NCBI RefSeq assembly: GCF_016107395.1
Contig: NZ_JAAIKO010000006.1
Span: 186,001-250,000 of the forward strand
Length of the DNA: 64,000 nucleotides
Source: Streptomyces fildesensis
Lineage (GTDB): Bacteria; Actinomycetota; Actinomycetes; Streptomycetales; Streptomycetaceae
Direction: 5' to 3'
The stretch's first letter is position 1. Every line of letters begins with the position of its first letter. Below, piece by piece: positions 1 to 8,357 of the stretch. Both the position numbers and the translations under genes were made by a program. Under the pieces are notes generated by a model. That model worked only from the letters and a program-made list of their open reading frames with translations, searched no databases and was not told where the DNA came from.

Positions 1-1221
1 GGCTGGGACCCGCTGGTCACCGTCGCGAACGGCGGGCCACTCTTCGCGCACCCGTCCCGGCTGAGCTACAGCGCCCCGGCCGCCGACACTCCCCAGGCGT
101 GGGAGGACTGCGACGAGCAGATCACCGAGGACGCCGTGCGGGTCCTCGGTACCGACGACTCCGAGGCCTCGTTCGTCTACCTCGGAGCCCCGGACGAGAC
201 CGCCCACTTCCTGGGCTGCGGGGCGGAGTACGAGCGGTCCGTCGTCCGGGCCGACGAGCGGCTGGGCCGCATACTGGCCGCCGTTCGCCACCGGGCCGGC
301 TACGACGACGAGACCTGGACGGTGATCGTGGTGACCGACCACGGCCACGTCCGGGCCGGCGGCCACGGCGGTCGGTCGGGCGCGGAACGCACCGCCTGGG
401 TGGCCTGCTCAGGACCGGACGTCACTGCGGGCCGCACCCCGGACCGGGTACGCCACGAGGACGTGGCGGCGCATGTGTACGCGGCCCTGGGGCGGACCGC
501 CGACCGGCACTGGACGCTCGACGGACGTCCGTTCACCGCGGCGCCGCGCGCGGTGCTGTTCGACATGGACGGCACCCTCGTCGACACCGAATCCCTGTGG
601 TGGCAGACGGTCGCGGCGCTCGCCCAGGAGCTCGGCCACGAACTCGGCGACGCGGACCTGCCGGCCGTCCTGGGCCGGAGCGTCCACGACACCGCCGCCC
701 ATCTGCACGACGTCACCGGCACCGGCCGCGAGCCGGCCGGGCTCGCCGCCGAACTCGACCGCCGGTTCCTCGCCGCCGTCCAGGAGCGGACCGTCGCACG
801 GCCCGGTGCCGTCGAACTCCTCGACCTGCTGGAACGCGAGGGCGTTCCGGTCGGGTTGGTGTCGGCGTCGCCGCGAAGTGTCATGGACGCCGTACTGAAA
901 ACCCTGGGCGCGTACCGCTTCCAGGTCACCGTCGCCGAGGGCGAGACCCCCGCCACGAAGCCGGCCCCCGATCCGTATCTCGCCGCCGCCGGGTCACTCG
1001 GCGTGCCGCCCGCCGCCTGCGTCGCGGTGGAGGACACCCCGGTCGGGGTGGCCTCGGCGGAGGCCGCGGGCTGCGTCGTGCTCGCGGTGCCGTCGCTCGC
1101 ACCCATCCCCGCGGCGCCCGGCCGGACGGTGCGCGGCAGCCTCGAAGGGATCGACTTCGACTGGCTGAGGACGCTCGTCGCCGCGGGGAACGCGTCAGGA
1201 CCCCTCAGGCAGGGTGGTTGA
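1..1221 (+). CDS. Phosphodiesterase/alkaline-phosphatase-fold domain fused to HAD hydrolase (5' end outside window)
   Basis: The frame is open from base 1, so the N-terminus lies upstream of the window. The first about 180 visible residues look like the C-terminal part of a type I phosphodiesterase/nucleotide pyrophosphatase: a metal-site motif VVTDHGH is followed by a Gly-rich GGHGG stretch (about 330-375). From about 550 on a complete HAD-IA phosphatase follows: nucleophile motif FDMDGTLVD (557-585), motif II VSASP (about 860-875), the Lys of motif III in ATKPAPDP (about 952-975), and motif IV VEDTPVG (1027-1050). Both halves are phosphoryl-transfer enzymes, so a bifunctional phosphatase/phosphodiesterase is inferred; the substrate is unknown. 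The stop overlaps by 17 bases the stop end of the convergent gene at 1205-1705. Confidence 0.8.
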   Translation, partial: GWDPLVTVANGGPLFAHPSRLSYSAPAADTPQAWEDCDEQITEDAVRVLGTDDSEASFVYLGAPDETAHFLGCGAEYERSVVRADERLGRILAAVRHRAGYDDETWTVIVVTDHGHVRAGGHGGRSGAERTAWVACSGPDVTAGRTPDRVRHEDVAAHVYAALGRTADRHWTLDGRPFTAAPRAVLFDMDGTLVDTESLWWQTVAALAQELGHELGDADLPAVLGRSVHDTAAHLHDVTGTGREPAGLAAELDRRFLAAVQERTVARPGAVELLDLLEREGVPVGLVSASPRSVMDAVLKTLGAYRFQVTVAEGETPATKPAPDPYLAAAGSLGVPPAACVAVEDTPVGVASAEAAGCVVLAVPSLAPIPAAPGRTVRGSLEGIDFDWLRTLVAAGNASGPLRQGG

Positions 1222-1705
1222 AGTAGCGGTCACCCTTCTCGATGAGATGGGACGAGTAGATCCAGCCCAGAGCGGGCTTGCCGCGGAAGAGTCCGACGTA
1301 GTGCCGGGCGGTGTCGACCACGACGGGCCGGGCGAAGCAGGCGAACTGGTTGCGCTGCTTCTCCTCCGCCCACGCCATCGCGGCCGGATCGACGCGCTCG
1401 CTGACGAGGACGGGGAAGACGGCGACCCCGGTCTGCAACCCCACGGGGAGGCCGCCCTTGTTCTTCTTGGCGAAGCTCAGGGTCTGCGTGGTGAACGTGT
1501 CAATGGTGGCGGCGGTTATCTCGGGGACGGCCGCGGCGATCGTGAACACATGCAGATTGGTGGCCATCCAGCGCAGCCGGAAGTCGGACCGCCGGCCGAC
1601 CAGCACGCGGACACCGGACCAGTCCTGCCACTGCGGGTTGCAGCCGTCGGCCGTCAGCCGGCTTTCCACCGCGGCCAGATAGTTTCGTGGTGACTCTTCG
1701 CTCAT
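1205..1705 (-). CDS. Conserved-looking hypothetical protein, 166 aa
   Basis: A 166-residue soluble protein without signal peptide or membrane segment. I do not recognise a catalytic motif. It is rich in aromatic residues and has a balanced composition (for example MAWAEEKQRNQFACFARPVV), which argues for a real folded protein. It converges on and overlaps the preceding hydrolase by 17 bases. The ATG at 1705 lies about 10 bases after a GGGGA stretch on the minus strand, a modest ribosome binding site. No function is proposed. Confidence 0.7.
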   Translation of the reverse strand: MSEESPRNYLAAVESRLTADGCNPQWQDWSGVRVLVGRRSDFRLRWMATNLHVFTIAAAVPEITAATIDTFTTQTLSFAKKNKGGLPVGLQTGVAVFPVLVSERVDPAAMAWAEEKQRNQFACFARPVVVDTARHYVGLFRGKPALGWIYSSHLIEKGDRYFNHPA

Positions 1706-1748
1706 GGACGCGATTGTCCCCGGAACCGCCGCCCCCGTGAAGATCCCG

Positions 1749-1781
1749 GGAGGGGCGGACCCGAACCGGGTCCGCCCCTCC
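1749..1781 (-). terminator. Rho-independent-like hairpin after doxX-type gene
   Basis: A perfect 15-bp stem (1749-1763 pairs with 1767-1781) closes a 3-base loop. It lies 25 bp beyond the stop of the minus-strand DoxX gene. There is no U-tract, as is usual for high-GC actinomycete terminators. Confidence 0.7.
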
Positions 1782-1805
1782 GTACGACCGGGCGGGCTCC
1801 GCCCG

Positions 1806-2348
1806 TTACACGGAGGAGGAGGCGGGAACCTCGGACCGCGCGGGGGTCACGGAACCGGTGTCGTTGCCGTCGTGCGAGCCGGAGGCGAAGACCGCCGCGG
1901 CCGGTGCGACGGCCGTCGCGGTGTTGTTGGCGGCGATCCGCCCGAACAGCGCGTCGAGCGACCAGCGGCCCGGCCCTGCGACGACGATCAGCAGAAACGT
2001 CCAGGCGTACAGCGCGGCCGGCTCGCCGCCGTTCTGGATCGGCCACAGGGCGTGCTGCTGGTGCTCGGTGAAGTACGCGTAGGCCATCGAGCCGGAGCAG
2101 ATCAGCGCGGCGTACCGGGTCCCGAGGCCGAGCATCACCAGCCCGCCGCCGACGAACTGGATCACCGCCGCGTACCAGCCGGGCCACGTACCGGCCGCGA
2201 CGGTCCCGCCGCCGAACGCACCACCGAGGACACCGAAGAGCGAAGCGGCGCCATGGCACGCGAAGAGCAACCCGACGACGATCCGGAACAGCGACAGCAC
2301 CTGCTCCTGAGCGAGGGCGGCCGACGTCCGTGAAGTGGAGAAACGCAT
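1806..2348 (-). CDS. DoxX family integral membrane protein
   Basis: A 180-residue membrane protein with about four hydrophobic segments (around residues 17-40, 60-80, 85-105 and 118-140). The first helix, LFRIVVGLLFACHGAASLFG, matches the DoxX pattern, and residues GRWSLDALFG near the end match the family's closing segment. The last about 35 residues are a hydrophilic Ala/Ser/Thr tail. DoxX proteins are quinone-linked or redox-associated membrane proteins of largely unsettled function. A clear ribosome binding site AGGAG precedes the ATG. The gene stands alone with its own terminator. Confidence 0.88.
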   Translation of the reverse strand: MRFSTSRTSAALAQEQVLSLFRIVVGLLFACHGAASLFGVLGGAFGGGTVAAGTWPGWYAAVIQFVGGGLVMLGLGTRYAALICSGSMAYAYFTEHQQHALWPIQNGGEPAALYAWTFLLIVVAGPGRWSLDALFGRIAANNTATAVAPAAAVFASGSHDGNDTGSVTPARSEVPASSSV

Positions 2349-2529
2349 GGGGGGTCTCCTACGGCAGAAAGGGAGGTACCGATGCGGGAAGAGTAGGAAG
2401 ATTGGTTGAAGCCGGGCTTAAATCCCGTGCGGCACCCGTGTGTCGCCGACCGCGGTACAGCCGAATGGTGGAACGGCGTGTTGACGCCCACGGCATGCCA
2501 CCCCACCGCCAAGGGCGCGGGGGCACGGC

Positions 2530-3489
2530 TCAGTGCGGGAACGTACGCGGCGGCCGCTGCCGGGGCAGGTCGTCGCGGAACTCCGCTATTCGGCTGCTGA
2601 TCTGACGCACGAGCTGGGTGTCCTCGATGCGGTCGAGGTAGCGGGAACGGCGAGCGACACCGTCCAGATCGAACGAGAAGTACAGGGTCATGAGGGGGTT
2701 GATGAAGAGTTCGGAACGCCGGGTGCGGTCGGTGAACCGCACATCGCCGAACTCCCCTCGTACCGCCGCGGCGATCGAGCCGTTGACGATGCTCGGGTGC
2801 ACGGCGGTCTCCGCCTGGGCATGGGCCACCGCGTCCAGGTACAGGGCGCCCTCGGGGGTGTCCCGGGGGACGGACAGCGCCCCGAGATACGCGCCGTCGC
2901 GGTCGAGAGCGGCGATGTTCTCCAACACGTGGGAGTGGTTCACCCCGTGGTACGCGTCGATGCCGAAGCCCAGGCACACGACGAGCCGGTTCGGTACCGC
3001 GAGTCCGCGCACGGCCGCGAGGCTCGCCATGTCCTCCTCCGGCGTGCCGAGCCCCGACTCGTCGCCGCGCATGAGGATGTCCGTGCCCCCGTCGACCAGC
3101 ACGATCGCATCCACGGCGAGGTGGCCGACCAGCGCCTCGTAAGCCGCCCGCAGCGGCTGCACCCCGATCGACGGGAAGGCGTACACGGTCTCCGGCATGC
3201 CCTGCCGCCGCAGCCAGCGCGCCAGCGTCCGCTCGGGAAAGTACTCCGCGGCCGACACGGTGTCCGGCCCGATCTCGGCGACGTCCGGCGCGAGCCACAC
3301 CTCGGAGTCGAGCCCGTGGAGATCGCTGAACGAGAAGTTCGCCAGGTGGACGTCCTTGCCCTGGGCCCGGAGCGCCAGCGCCAACGGCAGACCGGCGTAC
3401 ACATCGAAGCCACCGCCCGCGCCGGCGATGAGCACCCGGCGGGCCGGTCCGAGGCGGGCGAAAAGGGGCGGTACGGCAAAAGAGGACAT
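2530..3489 (-). CDS. DUF1152 domain protein
   Basis: A 319-residue cytosolic protein. The N-terminus carries a dinucleotide-binding-like loop, LIAGAGGGFDVYAGLP (about residues 20-35), followed by DGGTDILMRGDE (about 133-144), both typical of DUF1152 proteins found across Streptomyces and other bacteria. The fold resembles a nucleotide- or sugar-binding alpha/beta enzyme, but no reaction is established for the family. The region just upstream of the ATG at 3489 has only a weak GGGG-type ribosome binding site. The divergent neighbour at 3611 starts 121 bp away, so the two promoters share this gap. Confidence 0.85.
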   Translation of the reverse strand: MSSFAVPPLFARLGPARRVLIAGAGGGFDVYAGLPLALALRAQGKDVHLANFSFSDLHGLDSEVWLAPDVAEIGPDTVSAAEYFPERTLARWLRRQGMPETVYAFPSIGVQPLRAAYEALVGHLAVDAIVLVDGGTDILMRGDESGLGTPEEDMASLAAVRGLAVPNRLVVCLGFGIDAYHGVNHSHVLENIAALDRDGAYLGALSVPRDTPEGALYLDAVAHAQAETAVHPSIVNGSIAAAVRGEFGDVRFTDRTRRSELFINPLMTLYFSFDLDGVARRSRYLDRIEDTQLVRQISSRIAEFRDDLPRQRPPRTFPH

Positions 3490-3610
3490 GGCAGGGGATC
3501 GTACCGGCGTAGCCGGAACCCGGAGGTGCTGTGGTGTATCCCTGGGCGTGGAGGACGGATCCGGCGCTGCCCGGACGCCGTCCCCGCATCACCCGAAGGG
3601 AGCCGCCGCC

Positions 3611-4342
3611 GTGGCCACTGTCCTGCGTGATGCCTGGAAGACCCTGGTCCCTGATCTCGACAGCCGGCATGGGCCGCTGCCACCGCTGCTCCTCGCGCTG
3701 ACCGTCGTCACTGGGCTCGTCGACGCCTTCAGCTATCTGGTGCTGGGACATGTCTTCGTGGCCAACATGACGGGCAACGTCGTCTTCATGGCCTTCTCAC
3801 TGGCCGGTGCCGAGGGCTTCTCCCTGATGGCCTCGCTGGTGTCGCTCGCCTCCTTCGTCGTGGGGGCGGTGATCGGCGGGCGGAGCGCCAACCGCTTTCC
3901 GGACCACCGCGCACGACTGCTGCTCGCGGCGACCGCCCTCGAAGGCGTCCTCGTCCTGGCGGCCTACCTGAGCAGCGAACTGACCGCCGATCCACCGTCC
4001 ACGGCCGCCCGCTATCTGCTCATCGTTCTGCTCGGCCTGGCCATGGGCGGGCAGAACGCCGCCGCCCGACGGCTGGGCGTCCCCGATCTCACCACCACGG
4101 TCCTGACGCAGACCATCACCGGTATCGCCGCCGACGGGCGGCTCGCGGGAGGCACCGCCGGCAAGACCGGCACCCGTGCCCTGTCGGCGATCGCGATGTT
4201 CCTGGGAGCCGTGGCCGGCGGGCTGCTCATCCACAACTCCGACCCGGCGCTGCCGCTGCTGATCGCCGTTCTGACACTGGCGGCGATGGTCGCGGTGGCG
4301 GCTCTCCAGGTCCGCTCCACGCGGCCCTGGATCGCCGCCTGA
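3611..4342 (+). CDS. YoaK/DUF1275 family membrane protein
   Basis: A 243-residue membrane protein, GTG start chosen because AAGGGAG lies 9 bases upstream and because residues further 5' in the same frame are Arg/Pro-rich shadow. Six hydrophobic segments are visible. The family signature LVDAFSYLVLGHVFVANMTGN (within residues 30-55) and the later AMGGQNAAARRLGVPDLTTT are typical of DUF1275 proteins. They are integral membrane proteins of unknown transport activity. Confidence 0.88.
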   Translation: MATVLRDAWKTLVPDLDSRHGPLPPLLLALTVVTGLVDAFSYLVLGHVFVANMTGNVVFMAFSLAGAEGFSLMASLVSLASFVVGAVIGGRSANRFPDHRARLLLAATALEGVLVLAAYLSSELTADPPSTAARYLLIVLLGLAMGGQNAAARRLGVPDLTTTVLTQTITGIAADGRLAGGTAGKTGTRALSAIAMFLGAVAGGLLIHNSDPALPLLIAVLTLAAMVAVAALQVRSTRPWIAA

Positions 4343-4378
4343 CGCCACTGCGCGTCCGCTACGCGTGCGGAGGCGGTG

Positions 4379-4978
4379 TCACTCCGTGCCGTGCACCGGC
4401 CGCCAGAGCGGGTACATCGCCTCGGGGTCAAAGGGCAGGGCCAGCGGCTCGCCGAGATCGGTGTAGCCGTGCCGCAGGTAGAGCTTGCGGCTGGCGGGGC
4501 TGGTCGCCTCCAGATAGGACGGGCGGCCGGCCCGGTCGAGCGTCTCGTGGTGCAGCCGGAGCAGCAGCGAGCCGATGCCGTTGCCCTGCAGGTCCGGGTG
4601 GACGACCAGGAACGCCAGGTGCTCGTAGTCGCCGAGATCGGTGGGATGGGCGCGCTCCATGGCCTCATCGAGCTCGTGGAACCGCCCGACGTGCTCCTGG
4701 CACGCGGCCGACAGCAGCTCGTCGTAGCCCTCAATGGCGGGGGAGGGCTCCGGGAGCCAGACCGCGGCGGCCCGCAGATCGTCGGTCACATGGACCGTGC
4801 CGTGGCGCAGCGCGTGTCCGACGAGGATCCGGAAGAAGTGCGGGAAGATCGCCGGGTGCCGTTCGCGCACGGGGACCAGCCAACTGTGCAGCGGCAGTTC
4901 GTCGAAGACGGTCGCCAGGAGCCGGGCGACGGTCTCCTCCTCGGCGATGACGGCCTGTCGGACGGATATCCCGGTCAC
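4379..4978 (-). CDS. GNAT family N-acetyltransferase
   Basis: A 199-residue protein of the Gcn5-related acetyltransferase fold. The acetyl-CoA pyrophosphate loop is visible as QGNGIGSLLL (about residues 131-140), preceded by the beta4 strand HLAFLVVHPDL and followed by LEATSPASRKLYLRHGYTD, the usual C-terminal strand/helix. The acyl acceptor cannot be predicted. The GTG start at 4978 follows TAGGAG at a good distance. The gene converges on the DUF1275 gene with a 36-bp gap. Confidence 0.88.
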   Translation of the reverse strand: MTGISVRQAVIAEEETVARLLATVFDELPLHSWLVPVRERHPAIFPHFFRILVGHALRHGTVHVTDDLRAAAVWLPEPSPAIEGYDELLSAACQEHVGRFHELDEAMERAHPTDLGDYEHLAFLVVHPDLQGNGIGSLLLRLHHETLDRAGRPSYLEATSPASRKLYLRHGYTDLGEPLALPFDPEAMYPLWRPVHGTE

Positions 4979-5205
4979 GCGCGCACTCCTATGGTCGGCT
5001 TCTGGCGGCCGGCCCAGATCCTATCCGCCGTCCGTCGGCAACCGGTCATCGACCAGGGCGACTTCCCCGTCCGCCCCGGGCCGGCGGGGGAGGGCCGGTG
5101 CCGATTCCGTAGACTCCGGTTTCGGAACGGGGCCGCCGTAGCGGCCGCCGCACAGCCGCTGGGCGGGACGACGTACGCCTGAGTCCATGAATGCGAGGCA
5201 GACCG

Positions 5206-5787
5206 ATGACCGCCGATCAGCACCCGTACCCCCTCATTCCCGGCACCACGGGTTCGGAGACCGCCGATTCCGTCGACGAGGCGCACGCCGTCCGGTCGTC
5301 GGTCCGCCGGGACGCGCGGGGCATGGTGCATCACGAGGCCGAGGAAGCGCTGGCGAAGGCCCGGTCCGAGGAGGACGGCGGGGAGCACGGTGAGGACGGC
5401 GAGGACGGTCCCATCAGCCCGGCGGTCGAGGAGTGGGAGCGCATCGTCGATCTGCTCACCACGCACGCCGGCCCCTACGACCCGGACTCCGATCCGTTCG
5501 TGCAGGGCGAACTGACCGCGCACGCCAACCGGGCAGCGGCCCGGCGGACCGAAGGCAACGGCAACACCAACGGCACCGACGGCACGGACACCGGCGAAGC
5601 CGGCGCCGATGACGCCAGGGACACCCTGTTGCGCGCGCTGGCCCGTACCGGGGTACGGGACGGAGCCGGCAGCGAGAACGAGTCCGTGGTGTCCCGGATC
5701 GTCCAGGCCGACCCGGCCGCCGCGCTCGCCGTGAGCCGCTGGCTCGACGCCGCCTTCGCCTCCGGCCGCGCCCGGACCGAGGACTGA
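5206..5787 (+). CDS. Hypothetical acidic hydrophilic protein
   Basis: A 193-residue, strongly acidic protein with no membrane segment. The ATG at 5206 is preferred over the in-frame ATG at 5191 because GAGG sits about 8 bases before it. The N-terminal half contains an Asp/Glu/Gly-rich low-complexity stretch (about residues 55-65) and the middle an Asn/Thr/Gly/Asp linker. The two ends are predicted helical (EEWERIVDLLTTHAG; VVSRIVQADPAAALAVSRWL). No family is recognised. Confidence 0.65.
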   Translation: MTADQHPYPLIPGTTGSETADSVDEAHAVRSSVRRDARGMVHHEAEEALAKARSEEDGGEHGEDGEDGPISPAVEEWERIVDLLTTHAGPYDPDSDPFVQGELTAHANRAAARRTEGNGNTNGTDGTDTGEAGADDARDTLLRALARTGVRDGAGSENESVVSRIVQADPAAALAVSRWLDAAFASGRARTED

Positions 5788-5808
5788 GGACCGGCCTTCT
5801 CCAGGGAC

Positions 5809-6051
5809 CTAGCGCCGGCCGAGCAGAGCCATGTCCGCCTCGTCGAGTACGAGGGCGCCCGCCGCCATGTTCTCCGCCAGGTGGGAGAGCGAGCCGGTGC
5901 CGGGGATCTGAACGATCGAGGGCGAACGGGCCAGGCCCCAGGCGATGGCCACTGGGATCGCGGTCGCACGGTGCCGCTGCGCGACCTTGTGCAGGTTCTC
6001 GTCGGAGAGCGGGCTGTGACCGCCGCCGAGCGCGAAGAACGGCATGAAGGT
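5809..6051 (-). pseudogene. Aldo/keto reductase C-terminal remnant
   Basis: The last about 75 codons before the stop at 5809 read as the C-terminus of an aldo/keto reductase: SPLSDENLHKVAQRH, then the NADP-site segment AIPVAIAWGLARSPSIVQIPG, then LAENMAAGALVLDEADMALL. The catalytic N-terminal two thirds of the barrel (Asp, Tyr, Lys, His) are missing; the frame upstream is Pro/Arg-rich noise. An 18-bp tandem duplication sits exactly at the upstream edge of the homologous part. I read this as a decayed gene, not a short functional protein. Confidence 0.75.
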
Positions 6052-6069
6052 GAAGAACGGCATGAAGGT
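6034..6069. repeat. 18-bp perfect tandem duplication
   Basis: The unit gaagaacggcatgaaggt occurs twice head to tail (6034-6051 and 6052-6069). In the aldo/keto reductase remnant frame it encodes a doubled TFMPFF. It marks the breakpoint where the reductase homology ends. Confidence 0.9.
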
Positions 6070-6245
6070 GCAGGAACCGGCGCGCGAAGCGTGGGGCACG
6101 GCAGTGGAATCCCGGGGCCGAGCAGTGCGGGAGGGCCGCGGGGTTGGCTGCCGGGCCGGGCGGTCCGGCAAGGGCCGTCCAGTTGGTACCACAGTGTTGT
6201 GCGCCGGCGTGGGCAACGCCGTGTGGATGAGGCGGGAAACCGTAT

Positions 6246-6280
6246 GGGGCTCCGGAGCCGGCAGGCGGCTCCGGAGCCCC
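6246..6280. terminator. Perfect 15-bp hairpin between remnant and small gene
   Basis: Bases 6246-6260 pair perfectly with 6266-6280 around a 5-base loop. It stands in the 6070-6373 stretch, which otherwise shows no convincing gene. It may be the terminator of a gene lost with the reductase truncation, or insulate the small gene at 6374. Confidence 0.5.
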
Positions 6281-6373
6281 ACGCACGTTTCCCCGAGCCG
6301 TGGCCGGTTGTCCGTCCGCCCGGGACCGGGCGCCGGGGTCCGGTGCGGAGCTCAGGGGGAGGAGACTGCACCA

Positions 6374-6571
6374 ATGACAGTTCAACGCCGCCCGCTGGGC
6401 ACCGGACCGCTCCCCGACACCGATCCGGACGAGGGGCGGGCCCAACGGGCGATGACGCCCGCCGAACGCGCGGCCGCGGAAGCGGCGAGAGCGGCGGTGG
6501 AGGAGCAGCTTCCGGCGGAACCGGCGTCCGCGAGGCGCCCGCTGGGCGACGGCTCGCAGCCGGACGCCTGA
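6374..6571 (+). CDS. Small hypothetical protein, 65 aa
   Basis: A 65-residue hydrophilic protein preceded by GGGGGAGGAG 11 bases before the ATG. It has two copies of a motif RRPLG (residues 5-9 and near 54-58) flanking an Ala/Glu/Arg-rich helix (TPAERAAAEAARAAVEEQL). No family is recognised. The strong ribosome binding site and clean helix make it a plausible real gene. Confidence 0.5.
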   Translation: MTVQRRPLGTGPLPDTDPDEGRAQRAMTPAERAAAEAARAAVEEQLPAEPASARRPLGDGSQPDA

Positions 6572-6680
6572 TCCCGGGCCGCCGCCCCCGAAACCCCTGA
6601 CGCATCGGCCGGCCGTCAGGGGCCGGGCGGCGTGGCGGCCTGGAGTCGTCCGGGTAGGGACTGTTCTCGCCCGGGCTCCG

Positions 6681-6767
6681 CGGATCACCCGGGCTCCGGG
6701 TCACCGGGCCCCGGACCGCCCGAGCCCCGGATCACCTGGTTCCGGTCATCCGGGTTCCGGATCACCC
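6681..6767. repeat. Degenerate CCGGRTCAYC direct repeats
   Basis: The stretch contains four to five imperfect repeats of a decamer close to ccggatcacc, spaced 10-35 bases. It covers the 3' end of the minus-strand gene at 6746-7153 and the bases just beyond it. The meaning is unknown. Confidence 0.4.
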
Positions 6768-7153
6768 TCCGCGCCGTCGCCGTGCTGCTCGTACCAGCGC
6801 CGGATCCGTTCCATCTTCCAGATCACCGCCCGGTCGATCTCCTCCACGCTCAGCCCCGTGGCGGCCGACAGGGTGTCAGGACCGATGAGGTCCTCGGGGC
6901 GGCCCTGCAGCGCGCGGCTGATCTTTCCCGCCCACAACTCCTCGGCCACGAACGGGCGCCTCCGGTACTCGTCCCGCAGTGCGGTCAGGTGCTCGGGCGA
7001 GCAGACGACGATCAGCCGCTTCCCGTCCTTGCCCGGATCCCGGGCATGCACCGCCGAGGAGTCCGGCACCAGATCGAGGCGGCCCTGCGCACCGATGCGC
7101 TGGCCGCAGAGGTCGCAGATGTCCGGGAACGGTGCGGGCTCGTCCGATGCCAT
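6746..7153 (-). CDS. Hypothetical protein with N-terminal CxxC zinc-ribbon-like pair
   Basis: A 135-residue protein. A Cys pair (ICDLCGQRIG, about residues 12-21) and a later single Cys in LIVVCSPEH (about 47-55) suggest a small zinc-binding ribbon in which CSPEH would supply the remaining ligands. The C-terminal half is helical with EEIDRAVIWKMERIRRWYEQH. Start chosen at the ATG 7153; an in-frame TTG six bases upstream is also possible. No family name is assigned; similar small proteins occur in Streptomyces as conserved hypotheticals. Confidence 0.65.
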   Translation of the reverse strand: MASDEPAPFPDICDLCGQRIGAQGRLDLVPDSSAVHARDPGKDGKRLIVVCSPEHLTALRDEYRRRPFVAEELWAGKISRALQGRPEDLIGPDTLSAATGLSVEEIDRAVIWKMERIRRWYEQHGDGAEGDPEPG

Positions 7154-7275
7154 ACCCAAGGGCTACCCCGAAGTAGCGCGCCGATAGCGGCCCACCCGCC
7201 GGCGTGGGGTGGTCACGGGGGCGCTCGTCGCGGGCCGGGCTCCCAGCGCCCACGCGGCCCGGAATCCCCACTCTA

Positions 7276-7292
7276 GAGACATGGGATGTCTC
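7276..7292. promoter_or_regulatory. Operator palindrome 1 of the L-fucose operon
   Basis: GAGACAT-GGG-ATGTCTC is a perfect inverted repeat with 7-bp arms. The same site recurs at 7417-7433, 141 bp centre to centre. The half-site resembles those of FadR-type GntR regulators; the regulator itself is not in the window. Confidence 0.65.
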
Positions 7293-7373
7293 AGTCCAGC
7301 CCACCCCTGCCTCGATGGAGACAACCGCGCTTCCTTTTGTTCAAGATGGCATCGCACAAGCGATATTGGCCAC

Positions 7374-7403
7374 TTGCCTTGGGGTTCGAGGGCGACGTAG
7401 AGT
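7374..7403 (+). promoter_or_regulatory. Candidate promoter of the L-fucose operon
   Basis: TTGCCT (7374-7379) and TAGAGT (7398-7403) are separated by 18 bases. The predicted start near 7410 lies just before operator 2, so a bound repressor there would block transcription. This is inferred from spacing only. Confidence 0.45.
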
Positions 7404-7416
7404 CCGAGCGAAAGTC

Positions 7417-7433
7417 GAGACATCGGATGTCTT
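7417..7433. promoter_or_regulatory. Operator palindrome 2 of the L-fucose operon
   Basis: GAGACAT-CGG-ATGTCTT differs from operator 1 in the spacer and at one arm base. Two copies about 140 bp apart around one promoter suggest repression with possible looping. Bases 7154-7494 hold no gene, only these sites and the promoter. Confidence 0.65.
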
Positions 7434-7494
7434 CCAGGCTCCGGTTCTCCACTGCCCGCGCTCCACACCCCGGCCGATCAGAGAGAAAAGCTCC

Positions 7495-8346
7495 GTGAAA
7501 CTGCTGCGCTTCGGCGCCTCCGGCCATGAGCGGCCGGGCGTCCTCACCGACGAAGGTGCGGTGCTCGACCTGTCGGCGCTCACCTCCGACATCGACGGGG
7601 CGTTCCTCGCCTCCGGCGGTCCTGACCGGGTCCGGACCGCGCTCGCCGCGGGCACCCTGCCCGTCGTGGACGTCACGGGGCTGCGGGTGGGTGCCCCCGT
7701 CGCGCGCCCCGGCAAGGTGGTCTGCGTCGGCCTCAACTACCGCGGTCACGCCGAGGAGACCGGCGCGGCCATCCCGCCGCGACCCGTGGTCTTCATGAAG
7801 GATCCGGGCACGGTGGTCGGGCCGTACGACGAGGTACTGATCCCGCGCGGATCGTCGAAGACCGACTGGGAGGTCGAGCTCGCGGTCGTCATCGGCAGCC
7901 GGGCCCGCTATCTGGAATCGCCGCTGCACGCTCTCGACGCCGTCGGCGGATACGCGGTCAGCAACGACGTCTCGGAGCGCGAGTTCCAGCTGGAGTTCTC
8001 CCCGCAGTGGGACCTCGGCAAGTCCTGCGAGACGTTCAATCCGCTGGGCCCCTGGCTGGTGACGCCGGACGAGGCCGGCGACCCGCAGAAGCTCGGCCTG
8101 CGGCTGTCGGTCAACGGCACGCAGCGGCAGAACAGCGCGACCGGCGACATGATCTTCGACGTGGCGTATCTCGTCTGGTACCTGAGTCAGTACATGGTCC
8201 TGGAGCCCGGCGACGTCATCAACACCGGCACTCCGGCGGGGGTCGCCCTCGGCCTGCCGGGGACCCCGTACCTGCGCCCCGGCGACACCGTGGAACTCGC
8301 CATCGACGGTCTCGGCGCGCAGCGTCAGACGTTCGCCCAAGCGTGA
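7495..8346 (+). CDS. Fumarylacetoacetate hydrolase family enzyme, likely 2,4-diketo-3-deoxy-L-fuconate hydrolase
   Basis: A 283-residue FAH-superfamily hydrolase. The GTG start has a GAGAG ribosome binding site; further upstream in-frame sequence covers the promoter and operators and is not coding. Visible features are [15 protein letters not shown] (about 76-90), the metal-site segment with [13 protein letters not shown] (about 122-134; ExE ligands), the lid motif [11 protein letters not shown] and the closing [12 protein letters not shown]. These enzymes cleave the C-C bond of an acylpyruvate. Because it is co-directional with fuconate dehydratase, mutarotase and lactonase genes, the substrate is inferred to be 2,4-diketo-3-deoxy-L-fuconate, giving pyruvate and L-lactate. 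The next gene begins 11 bp after its stop. Confidence 0.85.
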   Translation: MKLLRFGASGHERPGVLTDEGAVLDLSALTSDIDGAFLASGGPDRVRTALAAGTLPVVDVTGLRVGAPVARPGKVVCVGLNYRGHAEETGAAIPPRPVVFMKDPGTVVGPYDEVLIPRGSSKTDWEVELAVVIGSRARYLESPLHALDAVGGYAVSNDVSEREFQLEFSPQWDLGKSCETFNPLGPWLVTPDEAGDPQKLGLRLSVNGTQRQNSATGDMIFDVAYLVWYLSQYMVLEPGDVINTGTPAGVALGLPGTPYLRPGDTVELAIDGLGAQRQTFAQA

Positions 8347-8357
8347 GAGGCCCGTTC

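Noticed and set aside
7204..7494. 5' extension of the FAH-family hydrolase
   Set aside because: It covers the promoter and both operator palindromes; GTG 7495 starts the conserved domain.
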